DNA from: a bacterium
GTDB taxonomy: Bacteria > Vulcanimicrobiota > Xenobia > Xenobiales > Xenobiaceae
Assembly (NCBI GenBank): GCA_017444165.1
Contig: JAFSXH010000236.1
Span: 1-9,599 of the forward strand
Reading direction: 5' to 3'
Length of the DNA stretch: 9,599 bases
A program made the position numbers and the translations under genes. Below the pieces are notes generated by a model. It made no database searches and was not told the DNA's origin. It saw only the letters and a list, made by a program, of their open reading frames with translations. Position 1 is the first letter of the stretch; each line of letters begins with the position of its first letter. Shown here piece after piece: positions 1-6,780 of this stretch.

Positions 1-1
1 T

Positions 2-1519
2 CCACTGCCAGAACCACTGTTACAAAAATACAACTTCATGTCACGATCACAAGCCTTAATAAATTTGCATTGGCCCGAGAATTTCGCTCAATTACAGCAA
101 GCCCAAAGGCGTTTTGCTTTCGAAGAACTATTTTTACTCAATTTAAATATAGTCGGCAAAAGACAGAAACTGCAAAATTTAAAACGCAACGTCATTTATA
201 AAGATCTCAAGAAGTGGCAAAACGAATTTTTACAATTGATTCCTTTCACTTTAACTAAGGCTCAAGTTAAGGTTTGTCAGCAAATTGTGGCCAATCTCCA
301 AGCTCCCTACCCTATGAATCGAATGTTGCAAGGTGATGTAGGTTCAGGCAAAACGATTGTCGCCGCTTTTGCCGCTTTTTTGGCTATTAAAAATGGTTAT
401 CAAGCGGCCATTATGGCCCCCACAGAGATATTAGCTCAACAACACTGGCAGAAATTGCAGACTATTTTAGAGCCTGCAGGTATCCGTCTGGGTCTGCTCC
501 AGGGCAGTATGCGAGCCAAAGAGAAGCGCAAGATCAAAGATCTCTTAATGTTAGGTCTGATAGATCTAGTGATCGGCACTCACGCTCTAATACAAGAAGA
601 TGTGCAGTTTAGTAAATTAGGTCTGGTCGTCGTCGATGAGCAACACAAATTTGGAGTTTTACAGCGCGAGGCTATAAAACACAAAAGTCTGGAAGATCTA
701 AACTGCGATATGCTCTTAATGACCGCCACACCTATTCCTCGCACGATGGCTCTAACGATTTACGGAGATCTCTATCTCTCACGTTTGGATGAATTACCTC
801 CAGGCCGTCAACCAATCTCCTCTAGCTGCATACCTTATGAACAAGCTCCGATAGTCTACCAATTTATCCTTAAAGAGATCTCCAAAGGTTTACAAAGTTA
901 CATCATCTGTCCCCTGATAAGCGAGAGCGACAGATTAGAAGCGAGTGCCGCCATACAAGAGGCGGAAAGGCTGAAAAATAGTGTTTTTCGCGATGTGCGC
1001 GTGGGTCTTTTGCACGGCAGGATGAAGGCCAGCGAAAAAGATCAGATTATGGAGAGCTTCCGCCGTCACGAAATAGACGTATTGATCTCCACTACCGTTA
1101 TCGAGGTCGGTGTCGATGTGCCTAATGCGTCGGTAATGTTAATCCAAGATGCCAATCGCTTCGGTTTGGCTCAATTACACCAACTGCGCGGACGCATAGG
1201 GCGCGGCAGTCAAAAATCCTATTGTTTCTTCTTGGCTTCAAAGGATCGAGAATCAGTGCGCAAGTTAGAGGCTATCGCTAGATTGTCCGATGGCTTAGAT
1301 GTAGCCGAAGAGGATCTCAACATTCGCGGACCAGGTGATTACTTTGGCACTAGACAGTCTGGTTTTCCCGAACTAAAAGTGGCTGATCTCATACGCGATT
1401 ACAAATTATTGACTCTAGCCAAAGAGGAAGCCGATTTTTACCTCCAACCAGAGAACCGTCATCATTTGAAAATTTTTAATATCGATACTGAGGAAGAAAA
1501 TCACAATGGCCTTCAATAA
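2..1519 (+). CDS. recG: ATP-dependent DNA helicase RecG, C-terminal part (5' end outside window)
   Basis: RecG is a superfamily 2 helicase that reverses stalled replication forks and branch-migrates Holliday junctions. The frame is already open at base 2 and reads PLPEPLLQKY, matching the end of the RecG wedge domain, so the gene begins upstream and the ATG at 38 is internal. About 505 codons are present of the usual ~680-700, so most of the N-terminal wedge/OB region is missing. Visible in order: Walker A GDVGSGKT (332-355), the RecG-specific DEQH box (635-646, followed by KFGV where RFGV is usual), MTATPIPRT, the GR.PI element, then the second helicase lobe with LLHGRM, STTVIEVGVDVP and the QLRGRIGRG arginine-finger motif, and the C-terminal RGPGDYFGTRQSG segment. 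The end is intact, stopping at TAA. It overlaps rsmD by 14 bases, a recG-rsmD pairing seen in other bacteria. Identification is very secure. Confidence 0.97.
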   Translation, partial: PLPEPLLQKYNFMSRSQALINLHWPENFAQLQQAQRRFAFEELFLLNLNIVGKRQKLQNLKRNVIYKDLKKWQNEFLQLIPFTLTKAQVKVCQQIVANLQAPYPMNRMLQGDVGSGKTIVAAFAAFLAIKNGYQAAIMAPTEILAQQHWQKLQTILEPAGIRLGLLQGSMRAKEKRKIKDLLMLGLIDLVIGTHALIQEDVQFSKLGLVVVDEQHKFGVLQREAIKHKSLEDLNCDMLLMTATPIPRTMALTIYGDLYLSRLDELPPGRQPISSSCIPYEQAPIVYQFILKEISKGLQSYIICPLISESDRLEASAAIQEAERLKNSVFRDVRVGLLHGRMKASEKDQIMESFRRHEIDVLISTTVIEVGVDVPNASVMLIQDANRFGLAQLHQLRGRIGRGSQKSYCFFLASKDRESVRKLEAIARLSDGLDVAEEDLNIRGPGDYFGTRQSGFPELKVADLIRDYKLLTLAKEEADFYLQPENRHHLKIFNIDTEEENHNGLQ

Positions 1520-2021
1520 ACGATTACCTTCAAAAAAATGGATGCGTCCTACCACCAGCAAAACCAGAGAATCTCTTTTAGCGACTCTTGCCCCTTACAT
1601 AGAGCCGACTTCCAAAGTCCTAGATCTCTTTGCAGGTACAGGTTCTCTGGGGTTAGCACTTTTAGAAGAAGGTTGTCAAGAAGCGACTTTTGTCGAAGGA
1701 GATAGACGATCATTGAACTTTTTGCGCGAAAATGTAGGTTCCAAAGGCAAGATAATCTGTGGCCTCCTACCCCAGGCTTTACAAAGATTAGCAGGAGAAA
1801 AGTTTGATATTATCGTGGCCGATCCACCTTACAACAGTCAGGAAGGCCCACAAACATTATTGCAATTGGGAGCTTACACCAATGAAGGGGGCATAATCGT
1901 CTTCGAATATCATCACAAAGAGAAATATCCGGAGGATTTTAAGGATTTTAAAGTATTAAAAAGCAAACGCTTTGGAGAAACGGCTCTGACATTTTGGCAA
2001 AAGATTAAAGTGGAGGATTAA
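1506..2021 (+). CDS. rsmD: 16S rRNA (guanine(966)-N(2))-methyltransferase RsmD
   Basis: RsmD is a Rossmann-fold SAM-dependent methyltransferase that makes m2G966 in 16S rRNA during small-subunit assembly. The 171-residue product has the family N-terminal RPTTSKTRESL block (residues 14-24), the SAM-binding motif DLFAGTG (40-46), the acidic residue after strand 2 (VEGD, about 63-66) and the catalytic DPPY (106-109). It is slightly shorter than the usual ~180-200 residues because the strand before RPT is abbreviated. The ATG at 1506 lies inside the end of recG, preceded by a purine-rich GAGGAAG, which suggests translational coupling. The only in-frame alternative near it is the ATG 12 codons later, which would cut into the conserved block. 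Function comes from clear family motifs. Confidence 0.93.
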   Translation: MAFNKRLPSKKWMRPTTSKTRESLLATLAPYIEPTSKVLDLFAGTGSLGLALLEEGCQEATFVEGDRRSLNFLRENVGSKGKIICGLLPQALQRLAGEKFDIIVADPPYNSQEGPQTLLQLGAYTNEGGIIVFEYHHKEKYPEDFKDFKVLKSKRFGETALTFWQKIKVED

Positions 2022-2028
2022 TTTTATT

Positions 2029-3330
2029 ATGGATAGAGTAACTAAATACTTAGATAAACTTCCTTCAAGCAGTAAAGATATGTCTATTAATGTTTGGCAG
2101 TCCTTTCCTCCAGATCTGCGCGATGAGTTGAATAAAACTTTAACTACTTTTTATCAACTCGCTCAAGGAAACCCTATGGCCTTAGCCGATATCATATAGA
2201 TACTCAAACGACAGCTCGGCCCCGCTTTTTCTCCCTTTTCAAAGATAGCTATAGTCGGCCCCGTCAATGTAGGTAAATCTACGCTTTTCAACTCCATATT
2301 ATCTGGCACAGGTCAAACAGCCGAGGTCTCCCCCATTCCTGGTACGACAGTTAAAGCTCAAGAGGCTACAGCTGGAGCCTTCTCTTTGATAGACACTCCA
2401 GGCTTAGACAACGCCCAACAGAGTGGAGAGCAAGAATTCACTGTAGCCTACGATCAAGCTAAAATGGCCGATTTCCTCCTCATAGTCTTCGATGCCACTC
2501 GAGGAATAACGTCCTCTGATTTTCAGCTCTACCAGCAACTCTTACAGCTCAATAAAACATATTTGGTAGTCTTAAACAAGATGGATCTCATAACTCCAAA
2601 GCAGAGAACTAAAGTTGTAGATAGTGCCGCCAGAGCCTTGGGCTTGGAGGTGAACAATATTCACCAAGTTTCAGCCACGCGCAAAGACGGTTTGGGCCAA
2701 TTGATCTTAGATATTGCCGCCGCTGAACCGAGATTGCTGGGAGAATTGGGCAGAACAATCACCCCTATTCGTCGCAAACTCAGTTGGCAATCGATCCGCC
2801 GCTCAGCTGTGGGTTCTTGTGCCGTAGCCCTCTCCCCTATTCCCATTGTGGATCTTATCCCTTTGACGATAATCCAAGCCTCTATGGTCTTGACTATAGC
2901 CAAGATCTACAATCAGCCGATGACTCTATCGCGAGCTAAAGAATTGTTAGCCGCCTTCGGAGCAGGAGTAGCCGCCCGCAATCTATTTAGCCAATTGAGT
3001 AAGATAGGTGGCATGCCAGGTTGGATAATATCCTCATTAATAGCCACTACAGGAACCATAGTCATTGGTTACTCTTCAATGTTGTGGTTTGAATTGGGAA
3101 TAAAACCTTCTCAAAAATTACTCAAAGAATTGTCAGAATTTATCACCAAAATCCTCATAGAAACTACTGAAAAACTCAAAAAGATCAAAAAAGTCAGTAA
3201 AAAAGAGGTCAAGGAGGCCGTAAATGAAGCGGTCAATAACGCTACCCAACAATTAGACGAACGTTTAGCTGAACAACATATTCAAGAAGCACAGAAACAG
3301 AATAAAAAGGAAGATAAAGATGAAGACTAA
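2029..3330 (+). CDS. Era-like GTPase with DUF697 membrane domain, interrupted by an in-frame TAG
   Basis: Read as one frame of 433 codons, this is a TrmE-Era-EngA-type small GTPase fused to a DUF697 (YcjF-like) domain. Numbering the TAG as residue 57: G1 is GPVNVGKS (77-84), the G2 threonine lies in PGTT (about 106-107), G3 is DTPG (122-125), G4 is NKMD (183-186) and G5 is SAT (215-217). DUF697 follows (about 255-365; ALSPIPIVDLIP and two hydrophobic stretches), then a Lys/Glu/Gln-rich, probably helical tail. GGAGG sits 12 bases before the ATG at 2029, 7 bases after rsmD. The TAG at 2197-2199 lies before G1. No in-frame ATG, GTG or TTG follows until TTG 2386, which is beyond G1, so any shorter product would lack the P-loop. 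The downstream frame is otherwise intact, so this could be a recent nonsense mutation (CAG to TAG), a sequencing error or read-through. GTPase-DUF697 proteins are poorly understood; a membrane-linked role is inferred. Confidence 0.8.
2197..2199 (+). other. In-frame amber (TAG) codon within the GTPase gene
   Basis: The codon after ADII (residues 53-56 of the GTPase frame) is TAG, and the reading continues in the same frame as ILKRQLGP into the P-loop. A single C-to-T change from CAG (Gln) would explain it. Two other genes here end in TAG (tag at 4487 and the HAD gene at 9226). Each is followed within ten codons by TGA or TAA, so this window alone does not exclude TAG suppression or reassignment, although no other gene here contains an internal TAG. 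Confidence 0.9.
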
Positions 3331-3856
3331 CAAAATTTTAGCGGCGACATTGGTAATATTGGCGAGCATAGCTTGCGGACCGACTATCAATACTACTCCG
3401 CAAAATTACCAAATCGCCAACCAAAGTGTAACCTTCGCTCCTCCTCCAGAAGATAGTTGGAGCAAACAGAAAGTTGACAACTCTATACTGGTGCGCTACG
3501 TGAACAAGAACAACGATCAAAAATTTCTCAGTATTGCTTCCGTAGATATGAAAGAGATCACCAGTTGGAGTGAAAACCCAGAAAAGACTAAGAGAACAGT
3601 CCGCGATCTCCAAGATCAGATCCTCAAACGCTCAGATGGACACATTCTTAAACAAAAGCAGATCAAATTAGGCGGAGAGGACGCACTGCAACTCATCTAC
3701 ACTTACAACGAGGGAACTATTCCAACTTGGGGATGTCAGATTTACGCTTTTCACAAGAAGAAACTTTGGTGCTTAGCTTGTTCATCTCCAGATGCTGAAA
3801 GGGATGAGGCTGAAGCCATCATTGAACACGTAGTGAAAACGTTTAAATTTAATTAA
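3320..3856 (+). CDS. Small exported protein, probable lipoprotein of unknown function
   Basis: I do not recognise a named family. The 178-residue product starts with a short basic n-region (MKTNK), a hydrophobic core (ILAATLVILASIA) and Cys19. That is a lipoprotein-like signal, but Ser sits at position -3 where Leu/Val/Ile is usual, so lipidation is probable rather than certain. The mature ~160 residues form a mixed alpha/beta pattern ending in VVKTFKF. This resembles the PsbP/DcrB-like domains found in many small bacterial lipoproteins, a fold-level guess only. Three further cysteines cluster near the C-terminus (TWGC..., WCLAC). AAGGAAG lies 6 bases before the ATG at 3320, inside the GTPase gene. 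The two genes overlap by 11 bases, implying coupled translation and perhaps joint action at the membrane. The gene ends 3 bases before tag. Confidence 0.75.
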   Translation: MKTNKILAATLVILASIACGPTINTTPQNYQIANQSVTFAPPPEDSWSKQKVDNSILVRYVNKNNDQKFLSIASVDMKEITSWSENPEKTKRTVRDLQDQILKRSDGHILKQKQIKLGGEDALQLIYTYNEGTIPTWGCQIYAFHKKKLWCLACSSPDAERDEAEAIIEHVVKTFKFN

Positions 3857-3859
3857 AGA

Positions 3860-4489
3860 ATGTTTGACTGCAACTGGAAAAATACATCAGCATTAAACTC
3901 ACTCTATCACGATACGGAATGGGGTATACCATTACATGATGATCGCGGACAGTTTGAGTTTCTCATGTTGGAAGTCATGCAGTGCGGTCTAAACTGGAAC
4001 ATGATAATAAATAAGCGAGAAGTATTCCGCCAATGCTTTGACAATTTTGATTATAACAAAATTGCCTCTTACGCTGAAGAAGATATAGAACGCATAATCA
4101 ACACCGCTGGAATGATCCGCTCACGCCGAAAGATCGAAGCCATAATCAGCAATGCCAGATGCTTCATCAGAATAAGAGAAGAGTTTGGCTCTTTTTCGGA
4201 GTATCTCTGGGCTTATTCTGAAGGTAAGACGATACTCTACGAAGGACATTCCGAGGGTTTTGTTCCTGCAAGCAACGGACTTTCAGACAAGATAAGCAAG
4301 GATCTAAAAAAGCGCGGTTTTAAATATTTGGGGACTATCACCATTTATTCACACTTACAAGCGTGCGGAATAATTAACGATCATGGAAAAGATTGTCCAT
4401 GTTATCAAAAAATTGTCAGTAATTATCCTACTGTAAGAAAGCAATGTTATCTTGAAAAGAACATTGCTCTTGTGTACAAGGAGGTTTAG
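3860..4489 (+). CDS. tag: DNA-3-methyladenine glycosylase I
   Basis: Tag removes 3-methyladenine from alkylated DNA, starting base-excision repair in the cytoplasm. The 209-residue product carries the four zinc ligands of the E. coli enzyme at identical positions: Cys4, His17, His175 and Cys179. It also has the family blocks YHDTEWG, LEVMQCGLNW (catalytic-pocket Glu and Trp), the helix-hairpin-helix region around AGMIRSRRKIEAII, KKRGFKYLG and YSHLQACGIINDH. Compared with the ~187-residue E. coli protein it has an extra unconserved tail of about 20 residues after the zinc site. The DNA encoding this tail also carries the ribosome binding site of the next gene, which may explain it. The ATG at 3860 is the only start that keeps Cys4. 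Its Shine-Dalgarno is weak (TTAAAG), so translation probably depends on coupling to the lipoprotein gene 3 bases upstream. It stops at TAG. Confidence 0.96.
   Translation: MFDCNWKNTSALNSLYHDTEWGIPLHDDRGQFEFLMLEVMQCGLNWNMIINKREVFRQCFDNFDYNKIASYAEEDIERIINTAGMIRSRRKIEAIISNARCFIRIREEFGSFSEYLWAYSEGKTILYEGHSEGFVPASNGLSDKISKDLKKRGFKYLGTITIYSHLQACGIINDHGKDCPCYQKIVSNYPTVRKQCYLEKNIALVYKEV
4478..4484 (+). promoter_or_regulatory. Ribosome binding site fixing the TTG start of the TMEM43-like gene
   Basis: AAGGAGG lies within the last codons of tag and is followed after 6 bases by TTG at 4491. This optimal spacing favours TTG 4491 over the upstream in-frame TTG at 4452, which would place the start 38 bases inside tag and has no such site. 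Confidence 0.8.
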
Positions 4490-4490
4490 C

Positions 4491-5621
4491 TTGTCAAAAA
4501 ATAGTGGAAGTGGTGAAGATTTATTTGTTAATATAATTTGCTACGGCATAGTCGCTTCAGTATTTCTGGCCGGCCTCTTACTCTGCTGGTGGAATGAAGA
4601 TCAAACTTTGAGGTACTACCGTCTCAGCGGGCAAGCCTCTAAAGTTGTTGTGGAAATGGAAGATATTGACAAATTAGATCCATCTTTGGATGGAAAATTG
4701 ATCCACGCTATCGGCCAAGCTAAATCTCCTGAAGAGCTAAAAGATCCACTGTTCGATCTCAGTCTCAAAGCCTTCACTTTCAATCGCGATGTCAGTTATT
4801 ACCAGCTTGTAGAACATAAAAATAAGGAAAAAAATGACGAAGGACGCATGGAGACTACCTACAGTTATCAAGAACGTTGGGTAGATCACAGTGTCAATCA
4901 CGCCAATTTTTATGATATATACTACAGAAAAAAGGCCAGATATCCCCTGACTACGCTCAAATCATTACATTTAACAGCTAAGGATGTGACCTTTGGAGCT
5001 TACCGCGTACCAGAAGATTTTGTAAAATCCGCCCGCAGATCAGAGAAGATTTCACCAGAACTGACCGCAGAAAGACGACAAGAGATAGCCAAAGAACTGG
5101 GTGTACGAGATGAGTTGCTACACGTTATACAAAATGGTATATACATTGGAAAAGATCCTAACAGTCCGCACTTAGGCGATGTTCGCGTATTTCTGTCTTA
5201 TGTGCCTACGTCAGAAGTTACCATACTAGCCAAAGTCAAAGGGGATACTTTCGAACGCTTCCATAACCCAGATGATCCTCAAAGTATCAACATCAGCCAA
5301 ATTGTAACAGGTGCGGTCTCCGCTGATGATATGTTCCAAGAATTAAAAAGCGATGTCACCTGGGGATCTTGGCTCTTGCGTGCCCTCAGTTTAATAATGG
5401 TCGTTGCGGCTTCTTTCTTTCTCCCCTGGGACGAGATGATTGGAGACTGGGAGCTTACCGATCCCGCCAGAATAGGTTTAGCCGCGCTTTTACTGACTGC
5501 AGGCTCAACTTGGTTGCTCAATGGTTTTTCTACAGCTGGGGCTATACTTATAGTCCTCTCTGCCATATCGTTCCCCTGGACGTTTATACTATCTAGAAAG
5601 AAGAAAAATAAAAAAGGATAA
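4491..5621 (+). CDS. TMEM43/LUMA family membrane protein
   Basis: From the TTG at 4491 the product is 376 residues. It has the TMEM43 layout: one N-terminal transmembrane helix (about 13-34), a large soluble domain (about 35-290) and three closely spaced C-terminal transmembrane helices (about 295-314, 326-346, 349-370). Family hallmarks include the WWNE just after the first helix, GKLIHAIGQAKS (eukaryotic homologues have a similar LVHxxG element), the paired positions YYQLVEHK and YSYQERWVDHSVNH, and the following NF.D...K.P segment. In animals TMEM43 is an ER/inner-nuclear-membrane protein; the role of the bacterial homologues is not established. The soluble domain is probably on the non-cytoplasmic side, by inference. 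The gene begins 1 base after the tag stop and ends 4 bases before the next gene, so it is firmly inside the operon. No signs of decay. Confidence 0.85.
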   Translation: MSKNSGSGEDLFVNIICYGIVASVFLAGLLLCWWNEDQTLRYYRLSGQASKVVVEMEDIDKLDPSLDGKLIHAIGQAKSPEELKDPLFDLSLKAFTFNRDVSYYQLVEHKNKEKNDEGRMETTYSYQERWVDHSVNHANFYDIYYRKKARYPLTTLKSLHLTAKDVTFGAYRVPEDFVKSARRSEKISPELTAERRQEIAKELGVRDELLHVIQNGIYIGKDPNSPHLGDVRVFLSYVPTSEVTILAKVKGDTFERFHNPDDPQSINISQIVTGAVSADDMFQELKSDVTWGSWLLRALSLIMVVAASFFLPWDEMIGDWELTDPARIGLAALLLTAGSTWLLNGFSTAGAILIVLSAISFPWTFILSRKKKNKKG

Positions 5622-5625
5622 TTTT

Positions 5626-6780
5626 ATGCAGTACCATTTAATAGCCACTTGTTCCTTAGGTTTAGAAGCGGTTGTAGCTCGCGAATTAAACAATTTAGGT
5701 ATGTCCAATGTGAGATCGGACAACGGACAGATCCACTTTGAAGCTGACGAATTTGGACTAGCTAAAAGCAACATCTGGTTGCGCAGTGCCGACAGGGTGT
5801 GGTGGCTCGTAAAATCCTTCCCCTGCCACACATTCGAAGAGCTCTTTCAGGGGATGAAAACGATACCATGGGGTGAGATAATTCCCGTCAATGGCCGTTT
5901 TCCCGTCGATGCCCACAGCCACAACTCAACCTTAACGAGCCTGCCAGCCATCCAGAGGACGGCCAAAAAAGCCGCCGTTGAAGTTATGCAAAATAAGTAC
6001 CGACGCTTGGTATTTACCGAAGACGGCTCCGCCCACTACCCCATCAAGGTATTCTTAGTAAAAGATGTCTGTAGCATAATGGTAGACACTTCAGGCTCAG
6101 GATTGCACCGACGCGGCTACAGAACCTTAAACGCCGCCGCTCCATTACGTGAAACTTTGGCCTCCGCTCTAGTCCAACTGAGCTACTGGAACAAAGACCG
6201 CCTCTTAATCGATCCCTTCTGTGGTTCTGGCACAATATGTTTAGAAGCCGCCATGCTAGGCCTAAATATGGCCCCTGGTTTGACGCGCAAATTTGCCTAC
6301 GAAACCTGGCCCATTATAGAAGAGAGAGTGTGCAAAATGGCCCTGCAAGAGGCTCAAGATACATTTGATCGCCACAGCAAACTAAACATTCAAGGCTACG
6401 ACAACGACCCTCAAGTTCTGAAACTAGCCAATTTCCATTTACAAAAAGTAGGTTTACAAGGCAGAGGCATAACCTTCAATCTCCGCGACATAGCCCAATT
6501 CCAAAGCGATGAAGAATACGGAATAATCATCACCAATCCACCCTACGGAGAGAGGCTCTTAGAGCGGGAAGAGGCCGAAGAACTCTACAAAGTACTGGGA
6601 AACATAAAGAGAGGATTGCCAACCTGGTCAGTGTATAGCATATCTTCCGATCCCCAATTCGAAAAGTACTTCGGCCAACAAGCCAAACGCAAACGCAAAG
6701 TATACAATGGTATGATTGCCTGTAATTATTTCCAGTATCCTGGGCCGCCTAAAAAATTCACTCAAAACCGAGTTTTTTAA
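5626..6780 (+). CDS. THUMP-domain class I SAM-dependent RNA methyltransferase (RlmL N-terminal/YpsC type)
   Basis: This 384-residue protein matches the family containing B. subtilis YpsC and the N-terminal half of E. coli RlmL, which methylates guanine N2 in 23S rRNA. It opens with HLIATCSLGLEAVVARE, the conserved start of the family, continues through a THUMP RNA-binding domain (about 45-155), the linker SGSGLHRRGYR, the APLRETLA motif, the SAM-binding motif DPFCGSGT (196-203) and the catalytic NPPYGERL (304-311). The target nucleotide cannot be read from the sequence, hence no gene symbol. The ATG at 5626 is preceded at 7 bases by AAGGA, which overlaps the stop of the TMEM43-like gene. It is the last gene of the plus-strand run, and its final 23 bases overlap the end of the convergent Sel1 gene. 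No convincing terminator hairpin follows. Confidence 0.92.
   Translation: MQYHLIATCSLGLEAVVARELNNLGMSNVRSDNGQIHFEADEFGLAKSNIWLRSADRVWWLVKSFPCHTFEELFQGMKTIPWGEIIPVNGRFPVDAHSHNSTLTSLPAIQRTAKKAAVEVMQNKYRRLVFTEDGSAHYPIKVFLVKDVCSIMVDTSGSGLHRRGYRTLNAAAPLRETLASALVQLSYWNKDRLLIDPFCGSGTICLEAAMLGLNMAPGLTRKFAYETWPIIEERVCKMALQEAQDTFDRHSKLNIQGYDNDPQVLKLANFHLQKVGLQGRGITFNLRDIAQFQSDEEYGIIITNPPYGERLLEREEAEELYKVLGNIKRGLPTWSVYSISSDPQFEKYFGQQAKRKRKVYNGMIACNYFQYPGPPKKFTQNRVF

Noticed and set aside
2661..2903. 80-codon minus-strand frame inside the GTPase gene
   Set aside because: Lies opposite a conserved DUF697 coding segment; no start signal or recognisable domain.
4469..4480. CTTGTGTACAAG palindrome overlapping the TMEM43 ribosome binding site
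   Set aside because: Five pairs with a two-base loop inside coding sequence; too short to claim translational control.
4452..4490. Upstream TTG start for the TMEM43-like gene
   Set aside because: It would overlap tag by 38 bases without a ribosome site, while TTG 4491 has a perfect AAGGAGG at 6 bases.
5369..5596. 75-codon plus-strand frame inside the TMEM43-like gene
   Set aside because: Alternative frame of conserved membrane helices; no Shine-Dalgarno sequence.
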